In this document: positions 1 through 5,690 of the stretch, piece by piece | Numbering within the stretch: the stretch's first letter is position 1 | Layout of the letters: every line of letters starts with the position of its first letter | Assembly (NCBI GenBank): GCA_028293225.1 | Contig: JAQGPE010000239.1 | Location: 1 to 5,737 of the forward strand | Source: Akkermansiaceae bacterium | GTDB lineage: Bacteria > Verrucomicrobiota > Verrucomicrobiia > Verrucomicrobiales > Akkermansiaceae | Length of the DNA stretch: 5,737 bases | Reading direction: 5' to 3' | The notes under the pieces: generated by a model | What the model was told of the DNA's origin: nothing | What the model saw: only the letters and a program-made list of their open reading frames with translations | Database searches by the model: none | Translations under genes and position numbers: made by a program

Positions 1-404
1 TTCCGGTGGATGCGCCGCAGCAGTTCGTGCCGGATCATCGATTTGCTGGACGCCATGACCTCGCTATCAGCCAGCGCCTTTTCGTAGTCCGACCGGGCGT
101 TTTCTTCGCCGCGCTGCAGCGCCTCCATGGCGGAATCCGGCCCGAACAGGTTCTCGATACCCTGGAGCGCTTTGGCATAGAGGCCCCAGGCGCCGGTTTC
201 CTCGCGCGGGACCCCTCCCATGTCGGAGATGTTCTCCCTCAGCCTCTCCGCGGACGCAAAGTGGTGATTGCGAATCCGTTCAAGTTCCGAGGCAGGCTTG
301 CCGTCATACTTGTCGATGACTTCCGTGTAGGTTTCCAACGCCGACAACTCCCCCTTGAGGAGGTTATTGCAGACCTGGATACAATGATCGTTGATCGCAT
401 TCAT
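1..404 (-). CDS. DUF2383 / PA2169-family four-helix-bundle protein (C-terminus cut by window edge)
   Basis: Reading the minus strand from the ATG at 404-402 gives 134 codons with no stop before the window edge, so the C-terminus is missing. The family is usually about 150 residues, so perhaps 15 are lost. The protein is almost wholly helical and strongly charged. It has an N-terminal helix containing NLLKGELSALETYTEVIDKY (14-33), a second helix around 38-62 with ELERIRNHHFASAERLREN, the turn DMGGVPREETGAWG (61-74), and a late helix with MEALQRGEENARSDYEKAL (93-111). This order, with a Gly-Gly-x-Pro turn and a 'GE...Y..AL' segment, is what I know from DUF2383 (TIGR02284) proteins, a ferritin-like four-helix-bundle group of unknown function often linked to stress. 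I do not see a clear ExxH di-iron motif, so metal binding is not claimed. There is no signal peptide, so it is probably cytoplasmic. It is divergent from the LysR gene, which may regulate it (inference). Confidence 0.8.
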   Translation of the reverse strand, partial: MNAINDHCIQVCNNLLKGELSALETYTEVIDKYDGKPASELERIRNHHFASAERLRENISDMGGVPREETGAWGLYAKALQGIENLFGPDSAMEALQRGEENARSDYEKALADSEVMASSKSMIRHELLRRIHR

Positions 405-451
405 GGTAGTGTCGGGGGGATGGCCCTCTAACGCAGTCCAAGTGCCAAACA

Positions 452-480
452 TTCATATACCCAAAATCGGACACAAACAA
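452..480 (-). promoter_or_regulatory. Candidate sigma70-type promoter for the DUF2383 gene
   Basis: On the minus strand TTGTTT (480-475) is followed after 17 bases by TATGAA (457-452); an overlapping TATATG (459-454) would have a 15-base spacer. The -10 matches are 4 of 6 bases. This is the most AT-rich part of the left intergenic region and lies about 48 bp before the DUF2383 start. It is a by-eye prediction only. Confidence 0.3.
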
Positions 481-484
481 TCAT

Positions 485-513
485 TTGATCGATTCCTTTC
501 AGGGATTTATGCA
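485..513 (+). promoter_or_regulatory. Weak candidate promoter for the LysR gene, back-to-back with the DUF2383 promoter
   Basis: TTGATC (485-490) is followed by a 17-base spacer and TATGCA (508-513), which matches the -10 consensus at only 3 of 6 bases. It starts five bases beyond the -35 element proposed for the divergent gene. Divergent LysR promoters commonly overlap in this way. The remaining 405-652 intergenic sequence shows only short inverted repeats such as AATGT-N4-ACATT (529-542), which may or may not be an operator. Confidence 0.2.
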
Positions 514-652
514 ATCCGCGGCGTTACAAATGTTTGCACATTGCCCGATTCACATCCCGGATCATTCACCGCATGGATGCCCGCCATCGGAAGAAGCGAT
601 TGGCCGTCAGAGGCCATTTCATGGATGGTATGCCCAGCCAACTGCCCACCCC

Positions 653-1621
653 ATGGAACTTTACCAGCTTCGCACCTTCCTCGCCGTCGCCGAGGAGGAA
701 AACCTGACCCGCGCCGCGGAGAAGCTTTTCACCAGCCAGCCCGCGGTCAGCGCCCAGGTCAAATCGCTGGAAGACGAATTGGGGGTCCGCCTCTTTGACC
801 GCGGCACCAAGGGCATGAAGCTGACCCGTCCCGGCGAAGCGCTGCGCGAACAGGCCCGCAAGATCGTCGATGCCGCCCGCGATTTCAAACACAGCGCGGA
901 AAGCCTGCGCGGCTCGGTCTCCGGCGAAATCGTCTTCGGCATCAATAACCGCCCGGAAATCCTCAAGCTGATGCAAATCCTGCGCAGCCTCACGGAAGAA
1001 CACGCCGGCCTCTGCTATCAGTTGGTCAATGGCAGCAGCGGCGTGATCCTGCAGGGCATCGAGGACGGCACCATCTCGATCGGTTTCTTCGAAGGCCCCT
1101 GCGACAACCCGAAGGTCGTCTACGACACCCTCGACATGATCGAGTTGTGCATCGCCGCTCCCATCGCCTGGGCCAAGGAACTGGAGCAGCCCGATTGGAA
1201 ACTCCTGGAGTCCAAGCCGTGGATTTTCACCTCCCAGCAGTGCTCCTACTCCCGGGCGATTCAAGCTTTCAGCGAGCAGCAGGGCTTGCAGCTCAACCAG
1301 CGCTTCCGGGTCAATGAAGACCTCACCGTCCTCAATCTGGTCGCCGAGGGCCTCGGACTCACGCTTACCGCCCGCAGCCAGGTCGAGGCCAACGGCTTCC
1401 AGGATCAGATCGTCCTGCTCCCTCACTTCCGCGCCAGCATTCCTCTCAACATCGCCTTCCTGGCCGCAAATGCCGCCGATCCCGCCATTCGCGCCGTCCA
1501 CGAACACGTCCTGCGCGCCTGGAACAAACCGGTCAACACCCCGGCTCCGAATCCTGCGCCACCGCTGCGCTCCATCCGGCCCGCCAGTCCTTCCAGCCGA
1601 ACCAAGCCTTTCCGGTCATGA
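653..1621 (+). CDS. LysR-family transcriptional regulator
   Basis: A 322-residue DNA-binding regulator. The winged helix-turn-helix covers residues 1-60: it opens with MELYQLRTFLAVAEEENLTR, then AAEKLFTSQPAVSAQVKSLE, then the wing LGVRLFDRGTKGMKLTRPGEAL, all classic LysR signatures. A linker helix runs to about 88. The periplasmic-binding-protein-like effector domain spans about 89-290, starting at the strand GEIVFGIN and including the LVAEGLGLTL loop (229-238). The effector cannot be read from sequence. I chose the ATG at 653 because the family's helix-turn-helix begins right there. An in-frame ATG at 485 would add 56 residues that look like translated intergenic DNA and would place the start inside the candidate promoter. 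After residue 292 comes a Pro/Ser/Arg-rich tail of about 30 residues, longer than the LysR norm. The stop codon overlaps the next start. LysR proteins often control a divergent gene, here the DUF2383 gene, and themselves (family knowledge, not shown). Confidence 0.95.
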   Translation: MELYQLRTFLAVAEEENLTRAAEKLFTSQPAVSAQVKSLEDELGVRLFDRGTKGMKLTRPGEALREQARKIVDAARDFKHSAESLRGSVSGEIVFGINNRPEILKLMQILRSLTEEHAGLCYQLVNGSSGVILQGIEDGTISIGFFEGPCDNPKVVYDTLDMIELCIAAPIAWAKELEQPDWKLLESKPWIFTSQQCSYSRAIQAFSEQQGLQLNQRFRVNEDLTVLNLVAEGLGLTLTARSQVEANGFQDQIVLLPHFRASIPLNIAFLAANAADPAIRAVHEHVLRAWNKPVNTPAPNPAPPLRSIRPASPSSRTKPFRS

Positions 1622-1896
1622 CCCCCACCCTACTCTCTCCTGAAGCGCGCGGCCAAAGGCGTCCCGCCGAACCACAGACCGTTTCTCTCGCCGCGCGGCG
1701 GACCTTCTCCCACCCGGTCGCCGCGGAGACCTACATCCGCCTCCGCCACGCCGGCGGCGAAGGTCATTTTTGGGTCACGTTCGAGGGCCAGACAACCGAC
1801 CACGTCCTCTCGTCCGGCCAATCCCTCCAGTTCACCGGCCCCGGTTTGCTGGTGGTGGAAGCCTTGCAAGCCGCGGCACGACTCCGGATTGATTGA
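1618..1896 (+). CDS. DUF2917-family small protein
   Basis: A 92-residue protein whose start codon overlaps the LysR stop in the arrangement ATGA, implying co-transcription and probable translational coupling. Residues 20-92 look like a small beta-rich domain: TVSLAARRTF (21-30), YIRLRHAGGEGHFWVTFEGQ (39-58), TTDHVLSSGQSLQF (59-72) and GPGLLVVEALQAAARLRID (74-92). The 'G.(V/F)WVT.EG...DH.L..GQSL.....G..VVEAL..A.LRI' pattern matches what I know of DUF2917, a cupin-like small domain of unknown role. The first 20 residues are low in structure and basic. There is no signal peptide or membrane segment. Its function is unknown; the tight link to the LysR gene suggests it works with that regulator or with the genes it controls (inference). 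Confidence 0.8.
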   Translation: MTPTLLSPEARGQRRPAEPQTVSLAARRTFSHPVAAETYIRLRHAGGEGHFWVTFEGQTTDHVLSSGQSLQFTGPGLLVVEALQAAARLRID

Positions 1897-1921
1897 TCCC
1901 GGCCACTCCAGCTTGTGAAAT
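1893..1921 (+). promoter_or_regulatory. Candidate promoter of nuoBC overlapping the palindromic operator
   Basis: TTGATC (1893-1898, overlapping the DUF2917 stop) is followed after 17 bases by TGAAAT (1916-1921), which matches the -10 consensus at 4 of 6 bases. The -10 falls inside the 18-bp palindrome, so a bound repressor would block RNA polymerase. This is a visual prediction with weak box matches. Confidence 0.3.
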
Positions 1922-1930
1922 ATTTCACAA
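1913..1930. promoter_or_regulatory. Perfect 18-bp palindrome, Rex-type operator upstream of nuoB
   Basis: TTGTGAAATATTTCACAA is its own reverse complement over all 18 bases and ends 48 bases before the nuoB start codon. It fits the known Rex operator pattern TTGTGAA-N4-TTCACAA at every fixed position. Rex is a repressor that binds DNA when NADH is low and lets go when NADH/NAD+ rises; nuo operons are established Rex targets in Streptomyces. The same bases also contain TGTGA-N6-TCACA, the CRP-family half-site arrangement, so a CRP/FNR-type protein is the main alternative. No T-tract follows and the stem is AT-rich, so a terminator is unlikely. Confidence 0.75.
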
Positions 1931-1931
1931 A

Positions 1932-1945
1932 CGGCTTGAGAGCCG
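1932..1945 (+). other. Short inverted repeat in the putative nuoB leader
   Basis: CGGCT-TGAG-AGCCG forms a perfect 5-bp stem with a four-base loop immediately after the operator palindrome. It would lie in the 5' leader of the nuoB transcript. It is short, has no following T-run, and may have no function. Confidence 0.25.
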
Positions 1946-1978
1946 GCCCGCCGCGGCCCATCTTTCCGCCGAGCCACT

Positions 1979-2515
1979 ATGGTCAGCGAATCCCTCCAGA
2001 CCGCGCATGCTTCCTACGATTCCAAAATCGAAGGGAACATCATCTTCACCCGCGTCGATGCCGCGATCAACTGGATGCGCAAGAACTCCCTCTGGCCGAT
2101 GCCGATGGGTCTTGCCTGCTGCGCGATCGAACTGATGGCCACGGCTTCCAGCCGTTTCGACATTTCCCGCTTCGGCGCTGAAGTCATGCGCTTCTCGCCA
2201 CGCCAGAGCGACGTGATGATCGTCGCCGGCACGGTGACCTACAAGATGGCCCTGGCCGTCAAGCGCATCTGGGACCAGATGCCGGAGCCGAAGTGGTGCA
2301 TCGCCATGGGCGCCTGCGCTTCCAGCGGTGGCATGTATCGCAGCTACGCGGTGCTCCAGGGCATCGACCGCCTGATTCCCGTCGACGTCTACATCTCCGG
2401 TTGCCCGCCACGTCCCGAAGCCCTCATCGAAGGCCTCATGAAACTGCAGGCCAAGGTGGACATGCAGCCTTCGCTCTCCCAGCAGAAGAAGGAGTTCATC
2501 GAAGACCTTTCCTGA
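1979..2515 (+). CDS. nuoB: NADH-quinone oxidoreductase subunit B (NuoB)
   Basis: A 178-residue complex I subunit of the hydrophilic arm, which carries the terminal [4Fe-4S] cluster N2 and passes electrons to quinone at the membrane junction. The four expected ligands are present: the tandem Cys47-Cys48 in [10 protein letters not shown], Cys113 in MGACASSGG, and Cys142 in [10 protein letters not shown]. Their spacing (tandem Cys, +66, +95) is the same as in E. coli NuoB and Thermus Nqo6. The quinone-site region [21 protein letters not shown], the segment [19 protein letters not shown] and [20 protein letters not shown] are family hallmarks. The length is typical. The ATG at 1979 places an ordinary short N-terminal extension before [20 protein letters not shown]. 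Another Cys (107) is not a cluster ligand. nuoC follows after 8 bases. nuoA, the usual upstream neighbour, is absent; an 82-bp gap with a Rex-type palindrome stands there instead, suggesting this gene begins a redox-regulated transcript. Confidence 0.97.
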   Translation: MVSESLQTAHASYDSKIEGNIIFTRVDAAINWMRKNSLWPMPMGLACCAIELMATASSRFDISRFGAEVMRFSPRQSDVMIVAGTVTYKMALAVKRIWDQMPEPKWCIAMGACASSGGMYRSYAVLQGIDRLIPVDVYISGCPPRPEALIEGLMKLQAKVDMQPSLSQQKKEFIEDLS

Positions 2516-2523
2516 TCCTTTCC

Positions 2524-3093
2524 ATGTCCGCAGCCCAGGATATCGATACCCTGACCTCCCGTTTCAGCTCCGGGGTCCTGACCTCCCGTGAGTTCCGTGG
2601 AGAACACACTCTTCTGGTAACGCTTGACGCGCTCCATGACGTGCTCGCCGCCGCCAAGGCCGATCACGGCTACGAGATGATCATCGACATCTCCAGCCTC
2701 GACTTTTTCGGCGAAGACCCCCGCTTCGAGATGGTCTACGAACTCGCCACGCTGGATGACTCCAAGCATTTGCGGGTGAAGGCCAAGGTCTCCGAGGACG
2801 AGGAAGTCCCGACCGCGACGGACATCTGGCTCGGCGCCGACTGGCACGAGCGTGAAGTCTACGACATGATGGGCATCCGCTTCAGCGGTCACCCGAATCT
2901 CAAGCGCATCCTGATGTGGGAAGGCTATCCCTTTTACCCACTGCGCAAAGACTTCCCGCTGGCAGGCCGCCCGAGCGAAATGCCGGACGTCGCCTTCACC
3001 GGCATCGCCCCTCTCGAAGGCGGCCCGTTCGTCACCTCTCCCGGCACCACGGAAGTGGTCAAACGCGAGCCCCGCGCCCGCGTCGTCGAGTAA
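2524..3093 (+). CDS. nuoC: NADH-quinone oxidoreductase subunit C (NuoC)
   Basis: A 189-residue 30-kDa-type subunit of complex I. It has no cofactor of its own and packs against NuoB and NuoD in the connecting part of the hydrophilic arm. The N-terminal alpha/beta half includes EMIIDISSLDFFGEDPRFEM (51-70). The C-terminal half has the family signature: DWHEREVYDMMGIRFSGHPN (106-125), LKRILMWEGYPFYPLRKDFP (126-145). It is a stand-alone NuoC, not a NuoCD fusion, since it stops at 189 residues with a Pro/Glu-rich end and no 49-kDa domain follows. The start at 2524 lies 8 bases after the nuoB stop and gives a protein of normal length; opening the frame further upstream would only read through nuoB. 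The 63-base gap after it leads to a rhomboid gene rather than nuoD, which must lie elsewhere if the complex is complete. Confidence 0.95.
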   Translation: MSAAQDIDTLTSRFSSGVLTSREFRGEHTLLVTLDALHDVLAAAKADHGYEMIIDISSLDFFGEDPRFEMVYELATLDDSKHLRVKAKVSEDEEVPTATDIWLGADWHEREVYDMMGIRFSGHPNLKRILMWEGYPFYPLRKDFPLAGRPSEMPDVAFTGIAPLEGGPFVTSPGTTEVVKREPRARVVE

Positions 3094-3156
3094 ATCCTGC
3101 TTGCCGTTCAGCTCTGTTAGTCCAGATTCCTTCCAGCCCGATCACGCGCCCTTCTT

Positions 3157-3906
3157 ATGGAAAATCCGTTCGACCCAGGACGGATGCGCGAGCGCTGGAA
3201 GTGGATTGGCTCCGATTTCCGTGATGCCCGCGCGACGCAGATCCTGGTTGGGTTGATCGTCGTCGCTCACATCGCTCTCTCGCTTGGAGGCGGCGATACC
3301 CTGGACGCCGCCTATCTCTTCGGCGGTCTCTCCCGCAGCAGCCTGATGGCCGGGCACGTCTGGCAATTGCTCAGCTATGGCTTTCTCCACGCCAGCCCGC
3401 TGCATCTCCTGCTTAACACGCTGGCCCTGCTGATGGCCGGGCTTCAGTTGGAGCGCATTGTCGGATTCAAAGGCCTGCTCCGCATCTTCTTCGCCGGCGT
3501 ATTGGCCGGAGGCATCGCCCACGTCGCCCTGCAACCGGCAGCCCAGGCCGATCTGACCCTGGTCGGGGCGTCAGGAGGCATCGCGGCGATCTTCTTCTGG
3601 CTGATCACCATGTCGCCGGACGCCCGCAGCCGCTTCATTCCCCTGAGTTGGAAGAATCTCGGCCGCCTCTTTCTCGCCGCTCAGATTCTGCTGGTGGCCA
3701 GCCTCTGGCTACCGGCCGCCAAGGCCGCGACTCCGGCGGGCGCGAACGAACCAGCCGCTATCCAGGTTGGCCATGCCTGCCACCTCGGTGGCTCGCTGGC
3801 CGGCTGGCTCCTGGCCCGCCGCCTTCTCCGGCCCACGGTGACGCGCAAGCAACTCGAGAGCCAGCGCGCCAAGCGGGAAGCCCGCCTGGCCAAGGAGCGG
3901 TCCTAA
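3157..3906 (+). CDS. Rhomboid-family intramembrane serine protease
   Basis: A 249-residue polytopic membrane protein with the six-helix rhomboid core, helices near residues 28-44, 80-97, 107-124, 132-152, 168-186 and 203-224. The active-site pieces are all there: HVWQLLSYGFLHASPLHLLLN gives the helix-2 motif with His78, His83 and Asn87 (oxyanion side); GASG holds the nucleophile Ser139; and HLGGSLAGW supplies the partner His209. It should therefore be a working protease that cuts transmembrane segments of client proteins; the client is unknown. The N-terminus has a short cytoplasmic stretch rich in Arg and Trp. The C-terminus ends in a basic, helical tail (about 226-249) with many Lys and Arg, consistent with a cytoplasmic end. 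It follows nuoC by 63 bases on the same strand and could be co-transcribed. It meets bioB tail to tail with only 10 bases between the stops, with no visible terminator hairpin. Confidence 0.93.
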   Translation: MENPFDPGRMRERWKWIGSDFRDARATQILVGLIVVAHIALSLGGGDTLDAAYLFGGLSRSSLMAGHVWQLLSYGFLHASPLHLLLNTLALLMAGLQLERIVGFKGLLRIFFAGVLAGGIAHVALQPAAQADLTLVGASGGIAAIFFWLITMSPDARSRFIPLSWKNLGRLFLAAQILLVASLWLPAAKAATPAGANEPAAIQVGHACHLGGSLAGWLLARRLLRPTVTRKQLESQRAKREARLAKERS

Positions 3907-3916
3907 GAACGCGCGA

Positions 3917-4948
3917 TCAGGCGCAACCGCAGCCGCAGTCGGCTTCCTCTTCCACCGCACAAGCCGGGCTCAGCGGACGGTCGCCTTCAACTCCAGGAGC
4001 GCTCATCGCCGGGTTCGGCTGCTGGGTTCCCAAACCGAGCTTGGAAAGAAGCTCGCGATCCTTTTCGACTGCCGGATTTTTCGCCGTCAGCAGCTTGTCG
4101 CCGTAGAAAATCGAGTTGGCGCCAGCAAAGAAGCACAGCGCCTGGGTCTCGTCGGACATGCGGGTGCGGCCGGCGGAAAGGCGCACCTTGGCCTTCGGCA
4201 CCGCGATGCGCGTCACGGCAATCATTCGGACCACATCGAAGGCATCGACCGGATCCTTGCCCGCCATCGGCGTGCCCGGCATCGGCATCAGCGAGTTGAT
4301 CGGCACGCTTTCCGGCTGCGGATTGAACTCGGAAATGACCTCCAGCATTTTCAGCCGGTCATCATTCGTTTCACCGAGGCCCAGGATCCCGCCGCAGCAC
4401 ACCGACATTCCAGCGTCCTGCACGTTGCGGATGGTCCGCAGGCGGTCTTCGTAGGTGTGGGTGGTGACGATGTTCGGGTAGTGCTCCGGCGAAGTGTCCA
4501 GGTTGTGGTTGTAGGCGGTGACGCCCGCTTCCTTCAGAGCCTTCGCTTCATCGGGGCCAAGCTCGCCGAGGGTCACACAGACTTCCATGCCGAGCGAGGA
4601 GACATCGCGGACAATGTCCAGCACCTGCTCGAAGCGCTGGGTGCCGCCGCGCACGCCGCGCCAGGCGGCGCCCATGCAGAAACGGGTCGAGCCGGTGTCG
4701 CGGGCCGCCTGAGCTCGCACCATGATCTGGTCCTTGCCCATCAGGCGCTCGCTTTCGACCCCTGACTTGTAGCGGGCCGACTGGGCACAGTAGGAGCAAT
4801 CCTCGGAACAGCCGCCGGTCTTGATCGACAGCAGCGTGCACAGCTGGATTTCACCTTCCGGCCAATTCGCCTGATGGACGGCGCGCGCCTGCTGGATGAG
4901 ATCGAAGAAAGGCAGCGAATGGAGGCGCTTGAGTTCGGCGAAGAGCAT
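3917..4948 (-). CDS. bioB: Biotin synthase (BioB)
   Basis: A 343-residue radical-SAM enzyme that inserts sulfur into dethiobiotin, the last step of biotin synthesis, in the cytoplasm. The SAM-binding [4Fe-4S] motif is GGCSEDCSYCAQS, with Cys47, Cys51 and Cys54. The [2Fe-2S] sulfur-donor cluster ligands are Cys91 (RFCMGAAWR), Cys124 (EVCVTLGEL), Cys184 (SVCCGGILGLGE) and Arg256 (VRLSAGRTRM), aligning with E. coli Cys97, Cys128, Cys188 and Arg260. Other landmarks are YNHNLDTSPE (146-155) and the C-terminal barrel segment CFFAGANSIFYGDKLLT. After the barrel, about residue 308, there is an extension ending in ACAVEEEADCGCGCA with Cys330, 338, 340 and 342, absent from E. coli BioB. The ATG at 4948 is the only start before the core; no upstream in-frame Met is seen. 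No bioF, bioD or bioA lies nearby, so it is a stand-alone gene. The gene upstream on the same strand is 61 bases away. Confidence 0.97.
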   Translation of the reverse strand: MLFAELKRLHSLPFFDLIQQARAVHQANWPEGEIQLCTLLSIKTGGCSEDCSYCAQSARYKSGVESERLMGKDQIMVRAQAARDTGSTRFCMGAAWRGVRGGTQRFEQVLDIVRDVSSLGMEVCVTLGELGPDEAKALKEAGVTAYNHNLDTSPEHYPNIVTTHTYEDRLRTIRNVQDAGMSVCCGGILGLGETNDDRLKMLEVISEFNPQPESVPINSLMPMPGTPMAGKDPVDAFDVVRMIAVTRIAVPKAKVRLSAGRTRMSDETQALCFFAGANSIFYGDKLLTAKNPAVEKDRELLSKLGLGTQQPNPAMSAPGVEGDRPLSPACAVEEEADCGCGCA

Positions 4949-5009
4949 GGTCTGAGAAAATGAAACCGGGGCAGAAAGATTGGGATTTCAGGGAAACCGG
5001 GCAAGGAGC

Positions 5010-5690
5010 TTATCGCACCCAGTCTTCACCGAGCGGCAGCTGGCCCTTGCCCACCACCGTGTAGTCGGTCTTGCCCATCGCGCCTTCCAGCTTGGTGCCG
5101 AAGGCGCTCTTCCAGTTGCCGCTCATGCTCTCAGCCGTGTGACAGCCCCAGCTTTTGCAGTAGGAATTCTTGGCGAAGATCGAGCTCTTCACTTTCGGCA
5201 GATCCTTCTCATGCAGGCCGGCCGTGCAGGCGCCCATGATCAGATTGCCGTAGTCGAGCATGAAGCAGTGGCTGTTGGAGTGGCCGAAGTAGTCAAAGGT
5301 GGTCACCGAGCCGCTGGGGCGGGCATTCAACGAGGAAATCAGCGACGAGGTGCTGTCGACCCACACCAGGCTGATGTTCCGCTTGCGGGCGATGTCGCCG
5401 ATCCAGGTCGTGTAGGGCTGGCGATCCTCCGCGCCGCGCTCCTGATACCCGGGACGGTAGACCATCCAGACGATCTGTTCATTGCCCGGGTAGGCCTTGC
5501 GGATCTCATCCATCCGCAGCGTGGAGGCGCGGACGAAGTTCGCCCACCAGCGGTCATGCTGGTCCTGCGGCACGCGCAGATCCTCGAATTTCCTCATTGC
5601 CGGGCCACCGGTGAGGATCACGTGATCGGCCGAAGCCACCGAAATCGTAGAAACGAGAGCCAGCAGCGCGAGTCGTAGCGGACGAACCAT
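5010..5690 (-). CDS. Secreted protein of unknown function with caspase-fold-like His/Cys layout
   Basis: A 226-residue protein I do not recognise by name. Residues 1-21 form a clear Sec signal peptide: basic MVRPLR, hydrophobic LALLALVSTISV, and the cleavage site ASA before Asp22, giving a mature protein of about 205 residues. The mature part alternates strands and helices: EQIVWMVYRP (71-80), ISLVWVDSTSS (106-116), SVTTFDYFGHSNSH (128-141), then SYCKSWGCHTAES (176-188), a helix NWKSAFGTKLEGAM and the strand DYTVVGKGQLPLG (209-221). A His right after a hydrophobic strand (His137, FGHS) and a Cys right after the next core strand (Cys183, GCHTA) is the catalytic-dyad layout of caspase-fold proteases such as CHAT and C80 families. 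I infer that resemblance; it is not a motif hit. Cys142, 155 and 178 could form disulfides in an exported protein. It lies 61 bases upstream of bioB on the same strand. Only 47 bases upstream of its start are in the window, and I see no promoter there. Confidence 0.85.
   Translation of the reverse strand: MVRPLRLALLALVSTISVASADHVILTGGPAMRKFEDLRVPQDQHDRWWANFVRASTLRMDEIRKAYPGNEQIVWMVYRPGYQERGAEDRQPYTTWIGDIARKRNISLVWVDSTSSLISSLNARPSGSVTTFDYFGHSNSHCFMLDYGNLIMGACTAGLHEKDLPKVKSSIFAKNSYCKSWGCHTAESMSGNWKSAFGTKLEGAMGKTDYTVVGKGQLPLGEDWVR

Noticed and set aside
6..431. Plus-strand open frame of 141 codons
   Set aside because: It is antisense to the DUF2383 reading frame, which has a recognisable family pattern; the plus-strand translation resembles no family I know.
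529..542. AATGT-N4-ACATT inverted repeat as a LysR operator
   Set aside because: The arms are only five bases and the site does not clearly fit the T-N11-A LysR pattern; chance occurrence is likely, so it is only mentioned.
485..652. N-terminal extension of the LysR protein by 56 residues from an in-frame ATG at 485
   Set aside because: The LysR helix-turn-helix starts at the ATG at 653; the extension has no family similarity, lies in AT-richer intergenic sequence and overlaps the candidate promoter.
566..1507. Long minus-strand open frame of 313 codons opposite the LysR gene
   Set aside because: It mirrors a high-GC coding region; the plus-strand LysR protein is unmistakable and the antisense product is low-complexity Ala/Gly/Asp-rich sequence.
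1913..1930. The palindrome as a rho-independent terminator for LysR-DUF2917
   Set aside because: The stem is AT-rich, would leave essentially no loop, and no run of T follows; the sequence fits a protein-binding operator much better.
3900..3925. Bidirectional terminator between the convergent rhomboid and bioB genes
   Set aside because: Only 10 bases separate the stops and I see no stable hairpin with T-tracts on either strand.
4980..5678. Plus-strand open frame of 232 codons opposite the secreted protein gene
   Set aside because: The minus-strand product has a signal peptide with an AxA cleavage site and sensible secondary structure; the plus-strand product is an Ala/Val/His-rich shadow.
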